Shown here in pieces: positions 45,548-56,712 of a DNA stretch of 64,000 nucleotides; position 1 is the first letter of the stretch; each line of letters begins with the position of its first letter. Position numbers and translations under genes: made by a program. The notes under the pieces are model-generated. The model made no database searches. It saw only the letters and a program-made list of their open reading frames with translations, and had not been told where the DNA came from. This stretch comes from Acanthamoeba sp. SK_2022b (Eukaryota; Discosea; Longamoebia; Acanthamoebidae): contig JANDJZ010000005.1 in assembly GCA_027943245.1 (NCBI GenBank), positions 62,001 to 126,000 on the forward strand. Direction: 5' to 3'.

Positions 45548-46606
45548 ATGCAGTCTCTCAAGGGCCCCGACTTCCACACTTACGGACACAAGACCGACCC
45601 GTTTGGAGGAGGCTCCTCTTTTCTGGACGACAACCTCACCAGCGACAACTGGATCGAAAGCAACGATGGCGACAACTTCGTCAAGGGCGGCTTTCTCTAC
45701 GAGAAGGGTTTCTGGGGGCGCAAAGTGCGCCGCCTTGTCCTCACGGAGAAGAGCTTCCGGATTCTGGTAGGGCCACTACCTTCCTGCGCAAAAGCAAGTG
45801 CGAGCTTTTCTGACGATTTTTCGCCCAATTTGTTTGGTCTTTTTTTTGTGGTGTGGCCCACAGCACAAGCGCACAGGTATCGTCAAGAAGTACTACAGCT
45901 TGTACTCCGTTCAGAATGTCGAGGCCCAGCGTTGCACGCATGTATTTATCATCAGTCTCTACACCGGCACGTTCCCTGCCTGTTGTTGCTGTTGTTGCAT
46001 GACCGCGGCTGCGCGAAGCCTGCTAACCACAGGAACCCACAGCCAAGGGCAAGATGAAGCGATTGTATTTTGAACCCTCCAGCGCCGAGGAGCGCAAGGA
46101 ATGGATGAAAGCTATCCAGTACGCTCCCCGTAACGCCGTTTGCGGCAGGCAATCAACTCTGACTCGGGTTTGGTGTGACCTCGCGTAGGGTGTGCGTCGC
46201 TTTCGTAAAGGCTGCCAAGGAGCAGAGGGAGAGCTCGCGATACGGCACGTCCGTTAAGCGCTCGTCCTCGAAGTCCTCCGAGTCTCGCCGACACTCGGGG
46301 GAGTTCTCACACGGCTCTGGCAGCGGCTGGGAGTCGATTGAAGACCGACCCGAACTGGACGGCCGTCGTCCTGTACTCGCCAAGTCCCGCACCGCGGCCG
46401 ACTTCAGCTATGGCTACGGCCGTGACCGCAGCGCCAGTGCCGGCAGTGGTCGCTTGCGTGGGCCTGAGACGACGCTGCTCGATGAGACCAGCGGCTACAA
46501 CCCTTTCCCCGCTGTCGAACAGTGGGACCTCGAGGAGCCTGAGTCTATGGGCCAAATCGGCATCCCCACCGGCAAGCGGGCTTACAGCAGGCACCAGGCG
46601 GTGTAG
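45548..46606 (+). CDS. PH-domain-like protein
   Basis: Four exons (45548-45766, 45864-45930, 46043-46118, 46189-46606) give 259 aa. A pleckstrin-homology-like fold is suggested at ~45-140 by GGFLYEKGFWGRKVRRLVLT, KKYYSLYSV and MKRLYFEPSSAEERKEWMKAI, which has the conserved Trp of the C-terminal helix. PH domains bind phosphoinositides or proteins and recruit to membranes; the ligand here is unknown. The rest is Ser/Arg/Gly-rich and disordered, with many potential phosphorylation sites. No other domain is visible. Its 3' end converges with the LRR gene across ~370 bp. Confidence 0.75.
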
Positions 46607-46980
46607 AGGATGGACCAACCTCCCACAAACCAACTTTTCTGTACATACACGGGCACAGAAGCCAGGGACGAGGATCGAGTGGTGGTGCATCGCGAGGAAG
46701 CGATGACTCCTGCAGCAGCTCACCACGACCATCCCCTACACATGTCTGAACATTTAGCAACCAACAACCAACATAGATCCTTTCCCATCACGCAGTTGTA
46801 TTGTCTCGCTCAAGTCGGTCAAGCCATCACCAAGAATGAACGCAAGGAGCAAGGGCTCAGCCGCGTGAGAACGTGGGGTCTGTGATCCGCTGTAAATACA
46901 AAAAAATACGACGTTGGGCAGCACTTAGGTGATTGTCTCAACGTTGTTGGGAGGATCGCTGATGATTGCAGCCGAACGGC
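46607..46980. other. Convergent intergenic region (PH-domain and LRR genes)
   Basis: 374 bp between two stop codons on opposite strands. No exon or repeat seen; presumed 3' UTRs. Confidence 0.55.
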
Positions 46981-48921
46981 TCAGACAAACGAGAGACCCG
47001 TGACGTGCTTGTTCCTCCCCTGTTAGCACGAGATGGCGCCCTGTGTGAGGCGACACGGCCACGGGGGACTGACAGACAAAGTACCGCAGGCGTCACGTAC
47101 CGTCTTTTCGTTCTTACGGAGCCAAGCGAGCACGGCAGGTGTGCCTCTGTTGAGCACGTCCGGCGGGGGGATCACCAGCGGGTTGTGGCTGATGTCCATG
47201 ACCTCGAGCTTGGGAAGGCTTCCCAACTCCCACGGCAAGCTATTTAGGAGGAATGATTCGTAAATAAAACAATAAATACGTCATCACGGGTCCTATGATG
47301 TGCGCAATGGCGAGCAGGGCGGGAGGGTGAGATGCGTACTTGGTCAACATGTTGTGGGACATATCGATCTTGACGACGGCGCCGAGCTCACCAATTTCGG
47401 AGGGCAGCTCGTGGATTTCGTTGCCCTTGATGTCGAGCTTGGTGAGCGACGTCAGCAGGGCGATCGTGGGCGGCAGCGTGAGCAATCGGTTGCCGGACAC
47501 GTTCAGCTTTTGCAGGTTGGACTGCGCACACGGCGAGTGAGCACACAGGTAAGCACACTCGCTCGCATGCGCGCGAGTTAGGTAGGGGAGAGCGCACGAG
47601 GCAACCGATTTCCTCGGGGACAGAGAGAAGGACGTTGTTGGCGGCGTCGAGTTCCTTGAGGTTGTACATAGTCTTGATCTCGGCCGGGAGGGTGGCGAGG
47701 TTGTTCTTGCTCATCAGCAGACGCTCGAGACGCGTGAGGCGCCCGAGCTCGGGCGGGATAAGCTCGATGGCCAGCGAGTTCTGGCGCAGGTCGAGCAGCT
47801 CCAGGTTGACCAGGTTCCCCAACTCCGCCGGCAGGTTGGTCAGCTTGTTGCCAAATAGGTCCAGCCTGTGCGTGTGTGTGTGTGGGCGTGAGCGACGGCA
47901 CTGAGTTGCTGTGGAGGGGAAGGGCGAGTAAACCGTCTGAGTGTGGTGAGGCGGCCGATCTCGGCGGGAAGGCGGCCGATCTGAAGGTTGTTCCTGAGGT
48001 CAAGCTCGACGATGCTGGGCAGTGAGCAGAGGTCCTCGGGGAGCTCGTCCAGGAGCGTGTTGCGCAGCCCGAGGTACTGCAGCTGGTTCAGCTGCTCGAG
48101 AGGGAACAAGGTCTTGAGGTTGGAGTTCTCGTTCACCGAGAAGTTACGCAACCTGGCCAGGTGGCCCATCTCGGCCGGCAAGTCCTGCAGCTTGTTATTG
48201 GTCAGATCCAGAACCTGCCACCACCACCACGTCAGCACACGGCATGGGTTAAGTGAGCGAAAATCAGAAGCGTCACGGGTGGGGTGGAGACGGCGGTGGG
48301 GAGAACCTGAAGGTTGCGGAGGTTGCCGATCTGCGGGGGCAGACGGGTGAGGGCGTTATTGCCGAGGTACCACTCGCTGAGCTCGGTGAAGTTGCCCACC
48401 TCGGGGGCGAGCGCGCGCAGGCGGTTGTTCTCGGCCTTAAAGATGAGGAGGCCGCGCATGTTGCCGAACTCGGGAGGGAAGACCTGGAGGTTGTTGCCGC
48501 TGATGTCCAGGTACTGGAGCGCGGAGAGCTGGCCGAGCTCGGCGGGCAGCTCCTCGAGCTGGTTGTAGCTGAGGTCGAGCTTCTGCAGCAGGCGCAGCTT
48601 GCCCAGGTTGGGCGTCAGCGGCGCGGTGAAGAAGAGCTTATTGTTGCTAAGCCATAACTCGCGTAGCGTTCCCGCGAGGTCGCCTATGGTGGCCGGGACG
48701 TGGTTGATGCGGTTGTTGCCCAGGTCGAGCACTTCCACCCGCGCCAGCTTGCCCAGCTCGTCCGGCAGTGAGGTGATGTCGTTCTCGGCCAAGATGAGTT
48801 CGCGGCACTGGAGCTGGCGCACAGACTTGGGAATCTCGGGAATGCCCTGCTTTCGCAGGTCCACGATTTCCTTCTTCTTGTACTTCTTTTTCATCAACTC
48901 CTTCCCCAAATCGTTACCCAT
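46981..48921 (-). CDS. Leucine-rich-repeat protein with N-myristoylation signal
   Basis: Six exons (48921-48307, 48214-47934, 47865-47598, 47521-47340, 47239-47101, 47019-46981) give 507 aa. Nearly the whole length is made of ~20 LRRs of the 23-residue type found in Shoc2, LRRC40 and plant PIRLs, with repeated LP-x-E-L/I-G-x-L cores such as LPAELGQLSALQYLDISGN. The protein starts MGNDLGKELMKKKYKKKE: Gly2 fits an N-myristoylation site and is followed by a basic patch. It is likely a membrane-attached scaffold or Ras-pathway adaptor (inference). The donor at 47597 was preferred over a nearer one because it restores a perfect repeat across the junction. The final 13-codon exon is the least certain. 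An upstream in-frame Met was rejected because MGN fits better. Confidence 0.88.
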
Positions 48922-48967
48922 TTTGGCAGCCTGGCCAAGACGAGCGACTCCTAACACAAGATTATAA

Positions 48968-49386
48968 TTATTTGCTAATTTTTTGCTCGGCGACGCAAAA
49001 CACAAGAAAATGGCTTTTAATAATTGGCATTCCAGGCGCTACCCGCTGGTGTGTCTCTGCTATCAGAGTGCCTTCACTGCCTTCTTCGCGCACGTTTGCA
49101 CCAAACATACACCTGCGCGCACGGTGCAGCATCAGCAAGAGTGTAGAGAAAAAACGAAGAGAAAACGGCCGGAACGACGGAAGCGAAAGCGAAAACGGAA
49201 GGGGCAAAGAACGAGCGCAGTAAAAGTACCTTTCATGAGCAGTTCGCATAGGTCTGAGCAAGGACTTATGCATGGCTCGAAAAGGGAGCAGAAGACGTAG
49301 ATCACTCCGCAAAAACAGGAAATGGGAATGCAGATCAAGGCGATGATAATCCACACTATAAACATGATGATACCGGATAAACCCAT
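48968..49386 (-). CDS. Small membrane protein with Cys-rich segment, unknown function
   Basis: Two exons, 49386-49230 and 49056-48968, give 81 aa. Exon 1 encodes one or two hydrophobic helices (IIMFIVWIIIALICIPISC) followed by a segment with about eight cysteines (FCGVIYVFCSLFEPCISPC). I recognise no family. The exon 2 acceptor is ambiguous: two AG dinucleotides two bases apart give different frames, one ending after ~12 residues and one after ~30. It sits directly upstream of the LRR gene on the same strand (46 bp between coding regions) and is divergent from the gene at 49635. Confidence 0.5.
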
Positions 49387-49634
49387 GGCCGATTATGTGG
49401 TGCGCGTGGTGCTCCCGCTTTCGTCTTCCTCTTTCTGCGTGGTTCTGTCTTTCGCCCTCAAACCGGCAAGCTGCGGTAGTTCTTGTCTTTACCCAAATTA
49501 AAACAACCGGTCATTATTAACTGTTGCACAACCGGGCCAATGGCGTATGAGAATAAGAAATATGAAAAACATATAAGATATGCGCGATCCGCAGCCGAAA
49601 GAAGTCTCAGGGCAACTGGTGTGCACACAGAAGA

Positions 49635-52281
49635 ATGAAGAAGCTTGGGAGCACGGCAGGCCTGTTCGTGCTAGCCCTGATGGTGAGGGCTTCGCTGGGG
49701 ACAATGCCCCCGACAGAGGCTTATGTAGACACGCACGAGTGGCTGCCTCCTGTCGGAGACGAAGAGCAGGCGAAGCGAGACTACGTGTACCCGGAGCTGA
49801 GTTGCCCCCAAGCTCCACAGCCAGTGCCGCTACCAGCCAACTGGAGTGCTCTCATCGGTCACCACTTCAAGGAACTAGAGGCCTATTTCCTTCAAAACTT
49901 CGTCCACACCAACAAGACCCTTGGTACTAAGAGCGCACAATTCTACACCGGAACTGTTACGGTTGGCTGACCATCAGGCTCGACAGGTATGACGGTGGCG
50001 GTGGTGTATGACCAGGAGATACTGTGGACGGCGGGGATAGGCTCGGCAGACATCACCGGCACAAAACCCGTGGTGGCCGATAACGTCTTTCGCATCGGTC
50101 CGTGCGTGCGCGCATGCTTCTCGTAGCCCAAGCTCCCGCTCACCATCTATCTTCCACAGGCTCGATCTCGAAGGTGTTCGCCGACCTCATGCTGCTTCAG
50201 CTGCGCGACCGCGGTCTTCTCGACCTCGACGACCAGGTGCATGCCCTCTACCACTCGAGCCCTCCCTCTTTCCTGCGTTCGCCTTGGCTCACAGCCCGCA
50301 GATCGTGGAACACTTTCCCGAGTGGAGGGACACCATAAAGAACGTGTTCCCCACCAGGAGAAGCATCACTTGGCGCCAGCTTGGCTCACATATGGCCGGC
50401 CTGCCCCGTTCCTCGTACGAGGCTTCCTCCACAGCACCTCTGCGGCATCTGCGCTTTGTTGCTGCTGGTCGCTGATCACCGGTCCCTTCACACAGGCCTT
50501 GTGGCGCTCTGTATGGTGACTGCCAAGTGACGACGCCCGAGATCTTCGCTCGGTTAAGGCAACAGAAGACCATCCAGCCGATCGGTAGCTGCTATCCTGG
50601 CTTTGCCACACAAAGTGTTCTTGCACGTGGTCTGCCTGCTCATCCGATGCTCCTGCTCGGTTATCCTTTCCTGCCTCGGTTGCTGCTGCTCAGAGACCAG
50701 GCCGTCGTACAGCAACTTCGGGTTCGCTCTTCTGGGGCGACTGATGGAGAAGCTCGTGGGTGAGCCCTACGAATTCTACGTCGAGAAGAACATCTTGAAG
50801 CCGCTGGGCATGGCCAACACCGGCTTCGCGGTATGGCATTCATTGCCTCCACCTTCTCGCTTGTCCACACTCCTGAAGTATCGCTCGTCGCGCTTCAGTA
50901 CACTGCGGAGGTGAGGAGCAAGATGCCCGTGGGCTACTTTGACGGCACCGACGTCCCTGCGCCCCTGTACGACCTCGGCTGGGAGGCACCTGCGGGTCAG
51001 ATGTACGTTTCCTCTCTCCTTCCTCTCAGCGGCGGGTTGATCACAATGTTTCCGCGGGCGTGGGCGTCGCGCTGGGGCACAGGTACTCGACGGTGGCGGA
51101 TCTGTGTCAGTTGATGAAGCTCGTGTTTAGGGACAATTACACCGAAGGGGTGATACCATCCCAGATCCTTGATGGAGAGACGCTCAGGGAGTGGCTCATC
51201 CCGCTCTACGACTCCGCAGCCACAAAGGCCGGCGTACGCATGGGCCCTTTCCCTTCTCTTCCGCCCTGGCTCGACCTTACCTTCTTGACAGATCTCGTCG
51301 ATGGGCATGCCTTGGGAAAACGCGCTGCTTCTGCTTCCGGGCTATCCCAACTACTGGCAAAAGGGCAAGGTAAACTAGACATGACACTCTCACTCGGAGC
51401 GGTTGAGCATCATTGGACCGGTGCCTGAGAACAGCGCCACTGGTGACTCTCTAGGGTGGCGCCGTGTTCGGCTACACATCGGAGATCTTGATGATCCCAG
51501 AGCTCAAGCTTGGCGTGTCAATCCTCATGAACGGTTCGACCCCGGTGCCCCATTTCTCAGGAAGGCCCGAGAGCTTTCTGATTTGGCTCGTGTGCATCGA
51601 AAACACACACGACCCGTCCACAGGTGGTCTGTCAGGCCCCGCCGGCCAGGCCGCCTACGCAGCGATGGCCACGCTGGCACCGGTCTTTGATGCGCTGCTG
51701 CGCCGGCTGCAGCCCGGGCCTGCCCTTCCGCCCTATCCCGAACATCTAGTGGGCTCCTACGCGTTGCTCAATGGCTCGGTCCTTCCTCCGGTTTATCAGA
51801 GTAGCCCGCCCCGCTCTCTGCTCTATTCGCAATTAGCGCGTCTTGTGTCTTCACTGGTGCGCTCATTCTGATGTTTCGTTTGTTCGTCGGCGGGAGCCAG
51901 ACGTCACGTCCGAGGTGCGCATGGTGAGAGACTCGCAAAACTACCCGCGACTGCTCCTCACGGTCAGCTTCTCGGGCACGGTCTTCTTCGCTTCGTTCTT
52001 GGATTACTACGACGCCTTCAACCTCGACAATCGAGGGCCCAACGGGCCCACGCAAGTTATCCTGCAGGCTGCGGTCACGAGTACGCCAACCTCGCCACCA
52101 GTGATAGTATCCCGTATTGAGCGTCACCGCATCTGCTGCAGACGACCCGGCCCTGTGCGACGCCGTGCTGAGTGGAGGCAACCAGCTGGTCTACTTTGAC
52201 TTACTGCCCAACAACGGCATCGCCTCGTCGCTCGTGCTCAGCGGCCTCTTCTGGGGACTGCCCATGTTCCGCCAGGGGTAG
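49635..52281 (+). CDS. Secreted class-C beta-lactamase-family serine hydrolase
   Basis: Thirteen exons (49635-49923, 49987-50097, 50160-50236, 50302-50414, 50496-50584, 50694-50830, 50899-51002, 51083-51233, 51292-51369, 51455-51533, 51624-51800, 51901-52080, 52142-52281) give 574 aa. A signal peptide (~1-22, LGSTAGLFVLALMV) is followed by the penicillin-binding/beta-lactamase fold: nucleophile motif S-x-x-K as GSISK (~136), LGSHMAGLPR, second motif Y-x-N as PSYSNFGFALLG (~230), AGQMYSTVADL, and a KGKGGAVFGY segment (~383) in the place of the third K/H-T/S-G motif. The match is closest to LACTBL1-like eukaryotic members, most of which are not antibiotic-resistance enzymes. Substrate unknown; likely extracellular or lysosomal. 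The C-terminal ~130 residues form an extra domain. Confidence 0.88.
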
Positions 52282-52377
52282 TCTGCGCGAGTGTTTCGCG
52301 AGATCAAAATTGTTTTCATTCAAATGCCTACTGGGCAAAGTACAAGGGGGACATTGTACACTGCTCAACGGGGGGCG

Positions 52378-55300
52378 TTAGCGAGCAGCGGCGGCGTTCA
52401 TCTCCTTGTTCCTCTCAGGGTCAGAGCACTGGTTCTTGTACTTCATGCCATTGGTGTGGCACCAGCCCTCCTTGTGGCCGGCGTGGTTGGCGCCGACGAG
52501 CTTGGCCTTCTTAAGCTCGGTCGTGCCGTCGTTGGGCCTGTACAGCACCAGGTTGGCGCCGAACACGCACCAGCGCGAGAGGAAGGCTAACAACAAGAAG
52601 GACATCAAGTGTAACGCCAGTCGATAAGTGAGCAGAATGACAGGCAGCTGCGAATTGGTCTCAGGTCGTACCATCAGTGTACTGGGTGGTGTAGTAGAAC
52701 ACGTCGCTGAGAGCCGCGGTGGGGAGGCCGGCGGCCCACTTGCTGGCGCCGTCGTAGGTCAGATCGTTGTTGCGACCGCAGCCAATTCCGAAGATCCTGC
52801 CTGTTGGAGGAGGAGCCGCCATCCAACCCGAGCGCGAGGCGTCAGCACGGGGTCAGGCATCGACAAGGCCGGAGAGAGAGAGAGAGAGAGAGAGAGACGT
52901 TACCGATGGAGGCGAGGGTGCCGGCGAGGCCAGAGCCGTAGTAGGGGCTGCCCACGGACTGGATGAGACGGCCGCCCTGGGCGTTCTCGAGCTTGGACCA
53001 GTAGTAGCTGTGCAGGTGAGTGGCAGCGAGACCACCCTGCGAGTGGGCAATCTAGAGAAGAGAGAGAATGGGAAGGAGGGGAGGCGTCAGGCGCAGGACT
53101 CAAAGAGTCTCAGTTTGGGGGAAGAAGTGCGCACGATGGAGAAGGCGTCGAACTGCTCGCCAAACTCCCTGATCTTGAGGGCAAAGGCGTCGTTGGAACG
53201 CGCCTGCTTGTAGTCCTGGAACTGGATCGCATTGTCAAACTGGTCCCTGGGGAACTCGTTCTGGCCGGCGCAGTAGCCGTGCACCAGCAAAAGGGTGCCC
53301 TGGCCCTATAGACATCACGCAGAGTGCGGTCGTGTTACGATTTTGCGCCCGCGGCCGCGGTGGAGTGATGGTGGCGTACCTGGATGCGGGAGACGTTCCT
53401 CATGGAGGCGGGGCGGGGACCGACACGCATCTCGTCGGAGATGGGGACGACCCTCCTGGCGTGGTCGACCTTGAACGACTTGATCGCAGACGAGTCGACG
53501 TAGATGGACGACCGCTCAGACATGACGACGTTCCAGTCCCTGTCCTGAATCCACACGTTGCGGAGCTGGAAGGGCGGCGACACCTTGGCCTGCCGTGTGC
53601 GTGCGCGTGTGGTGCGTGAGCCCAATGAGTGCGCGCCCAACTGCTGACCAGCTAAGAGCAGAGTGCCGTACGTTGTGAACCCAATCCTCGTGGAGCATGA
53701 GCGTGATGACGTCCTCGCCGATCGCGCTCTTTTGGGGGTCCACCATGGCCTCCATCCACGCGACGGGCGCATACTGGTAGCCGGACTCGTCAGTGCCCCA
53801 CACCTCGGCGTAGGCCTTGACGGCAGTGCTCTCGGCGGCCTTGGGGAGGGCAGAGAGCGTCATCCACACGAGCACCACACACACACACCATTTTAGTTTC
53901 AGTGGGCAACGACGTCAATCAATCAAAAAATAAAATAAAATAAAAAAATAAATGAGAGAGAGAGAGAGAGAGCGAGCGACGAGTACGTAGACATCAACGT
54001 CGATGTGGAAGTAGAAGGCCTTGTCCGCCTTGTTGTACTCGACGTCGGCAAGACCTGGTAATTAACAGAGGCGGTGAGGAGGGGTGGATGGGAGCGTTGG
54101 GTCTAGCCGGTGAGTGGTACCGGTGAGGGAGATGTAAGGGTTGACAACGTGGAAGGAATGCTCCGTGGTCCTCACGAAACGCGCGCCAGAAGCGGTGGTG
54201 CCCTCGAACACAGCGCGGGCAGTGTACTGGCCGGGCTCGAGAGCCTCGACGACGCCGCCAAAGACGCCGTCGGCAGCAGCCAGGTCGGCGTGGACACCGT
54301 CGTCGTGCATAGTCACCTTGACCTGCGAGAGCGGCGGTTGGTCAAAAGGAAACATACACGGAAAGAGAGGCGAAAGGGCAATAGAGGCAAAGAGGTGTAC
54401 CTGACGGCCTGAGGGATAGTTGACGACCATGGTGGGCTTCACGCTGGCCGAGAGCAGGGCAGCCGGACGGATGCCCTCCTGCAATTATATTGGTGAATTG
54501 AATGCGAGTCGACAATTAAAAAAGAATGAAAGAGACACCGAGAACGAAAATGCAGGAGAGGTCGCGCCCAGTACCACAAAGTTGGCCCTGTCAAAGAGGT
54601 TGGCAACGAGACCGACCTCTTGGCCGACCTCGAGCTCGTACTGATTTAGGTGCGAGAAGAGCTCCAGCGAGGCTTTGTTGGTGATCATGGCCAAGGCGGC
54701 GGGCGCATCGGTGGGCACGTCGTCGGCCTTGATGATGACCTGCGCGCTCCACGTGCCGACGACAGGCTTCTCGAAGGTGTAGGTCGTGACGGGGTACGAG
54801 GCGCCGTCGATACCGTAGGGACCAGTCTCCTGCAAGCAAAGGGGTAAGAGCGTATTTTTGCTGAGGGCGGGAGCAGCGTCAACATTCACAAAAGAGGTCC
54901 CAGGCAAGCGTACAGAGGTGAAGGGAAGATCGTAGGGAGCACTGATGCCCTCGAAGTGGCGGCGAGCCATGAGGTCACGGGTGGCGAGGGCGACCTTGAG
55001 GGAGAAGGGCAGCTCGTTGGGCGGCTGCACAATGATGTCAAGCTTGTCCTCAAAGGGCGAGAAGATGGAGATGTCCAGCTCGTCCTGGCTGTCGACCACG
55101 ACCTCGCCCTTCCAAACGAAGCTGCCATCGTCGGCCTTCGTGAACATGAGGTCATACCACGCCGAGTCGCTGGTCAGCGCAGCGAGCTCGGGCTGGGGGA
55201 TAGTGTGCTGAGCGAACTCGGAAGGAGGGCCTTGCAGCTTCTTCCTGTTGGTCCATTGGTTACGCATGGCACATGTTCGATTGAAACCTTCCGTTAAATT

Positions 55301-55456
55301 GTGCTTTCTCTAAAATGCAAATGAAAGTCTAAATGCGGCGATGATTCCGCTCTCTCAAATGAATAACTCGATGAGTCACCTGTATTCATTGGAAGGAGGC
55401 TGGATGGCAACCGTGACCGCCAAAAGAAGGGCCACAAGAAGAAGAGAGCGCTGCAT
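52378..55456 (-). CDS. Secreted alpha/beta hydrolase with N-terminal beta-sandwich-like region
   Basis: Twelve exons (55456-55380, 55307-54914, 54829-54575, 54478-54401, 54322-54121, 54054-53987, 53839-53672, 53589-53380, 53305-53135, 53051-52904, 52800-52672, 52586-52378) give 702 aa. A signal peptide (RSLLLVALLLAVTVA) begins the protein. Residues ~30-450 contain two or three beta-rich modules; one has GTWSAQVIIKADD and EPGQYTARAVFEG, as in Ig-like/CARDB-type domains. The catalytic module has LLLVHGYCAG (oxyanion strand-loop), the nucleophile elbow IAHSQGG (Ser ~545, just after an exon start) and a late VGANHAGHKEGW with a candidate His. It is probably a secreted lipase/esterase; substrate unknown. 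The exon 2 acceptor at 55308 was chosen because it joins the signal-peptide exon in phase. Confidence 0.82.
52872..52897. repeat. (GA)n microsatellite in an alpha/beta hydrolase intron
   Basis: A perfect GA run inside intron 52801-52903. Similar GA/CT runs lie in other introns at 39642-39661, 40612-40629, 41029-41044, 53954-53972 and 60265-60288. Confidence 0.9.
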
Positions 55457-55785
55457 CGATCTGCATGAGTCACCGTAGTGGGGTAAGGACTGGGAGGCAA
55501 AGCAAATTGTTGCGCAACATAAACGTGTTTGGAGACCAAGCCACGTACTCGGATGTGGACTGATCGATGGGTTAGAACAGGCGTTGCGCACTCACGGCTT
55601 TTGAGGGACGAAGAACGAAAGCGCCGAGGAGCTAATGTATTGCGATATTACCAGATCGCCACCTTAACACTAGACGCACCGAAAGTGCCAACAAGGTTTC
55701 GCCTCCGAGCGAACAAGTTGGTTCTCTTCGGCCTGCTGACATTGGTCGAGCGTTTGGGTTGTTGTGTGGGACGCGCGTATACGCG
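55457..55785. other. Spacer upstream of the alpha/beta hydrolase gene
   Basis: 329 bp between the hydrolase start and the stop of the next minus-strand gene. No exon or repeat recognised. Confidence 0.55.
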
Positions 55786-56553
55786 TTATGCGGAGGCTGG
55801 GGTGGCGCCAGCGGCTGGGGTTGTGGCGGCGAGCTGTGCGGAGGGCGGCAGGGTGTAGCCAGGAGGCAGGGCGGGCGTCGTGAGGTGCACGTGAACGCCA
55901 CCAAACTTCTTGCCCACAAAGAACCCAACCACGAATCCTGCAGCGCGTGCACACATGCCGCGGTGAAAGGTCTCACTTGGCGCGTGCAACTTTGTCTCAT
56001 GAGAGAGGCTGCGTACCAGCGCCGGCAACCCAGCCGATCCGTCGCATACTCCAACCAGGGAGAATCACGCCGCCGACACTCGTGATCGCGTTCTTGAGGA
56101 GACCGAGCGAGTAGCCGGGGATCTTGGCGCCCGCACCGCCCAAACCCTCAGCGAATGACTTCCAGCTGCCGCCGCCAGCTCCCGCGCCACCCGCTGCAGG
56201 CTTCGTCTGTGCAGACATACAAGAGTCACTCGTTCAGCGGGTCTGGCACGTTCTGCACCGAGCTCGGCAAGTGAATCAGGGATAGGGCACCTCGAACAGG
56301 TCAGCCCCTCGCTTCACGTGGTCGGCACCACCGCTAGCATGGGCGCTCTCCTTAGCCTTGATCTCTGCTGCCACCTCCTTACTGGCCTGCGCAGCCTTCT
56401 TTGCGAACCTATTGCATATAAAAATAAAATAAAACAAGGTGCTAGAGATTGATGGATAGTGCTGCCATTGTTGTTCATCTCCTGGAGGTACCCCTGCACG
56501 AAATAAAGGCTGTTGGCACCCCACCGCCTCAACGTCTCTGCACCCTTCTGCAT
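55786..56553 (-). CDS. Hypothetical Gly/Ala-rich protein with one hydrophobic segment
   Basis: Four exons (56553-56492, 56408-56291, 56206-56017, 55937-55786) give 173 aa. I do not recognise the family. Visible features: an N-terminal amphipathic stretch (MQKGAETLRRWGANS), an Ala/Lys/Glu helix, a Gly-rich linker (AAGGAGAGGGSW), then a hydrophobic Gly-containing segment (~120-145: GVILPGW and VAGAGFVVGFFVG) that could span a membrane, and a Pro/Thr/Ala-rich tail. Junction phases are consistent. The start is uncertain; an upstream non-ATG extension of the frame exists. It lies 159 bp downstream of the SMYD-like gene on the same strand. Confidence 0.55.
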
Positions 56554-56712
56554 CGCCGAAGGACCCTCTGAACCTGCGGCAAATTATACGATTGCAGCAG
56601 TGACAATCAAATCTGCGCACAAAGAAACGGCATTTTGCATTGTGTACCCATCTCTTCCTGTTGCAAATCAGTGTGTTGGCGCTTGAAGACAAAAATAAAA
56701 AAAAAAAGTCGT

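Noticed and set aside
51003..51082. Reading the beta-lactamase gene straight through 51003-51082
   Set aside because: Removing this as an intron joins AGQM to YSTVADL, a conserved family block; reading through breaks it.
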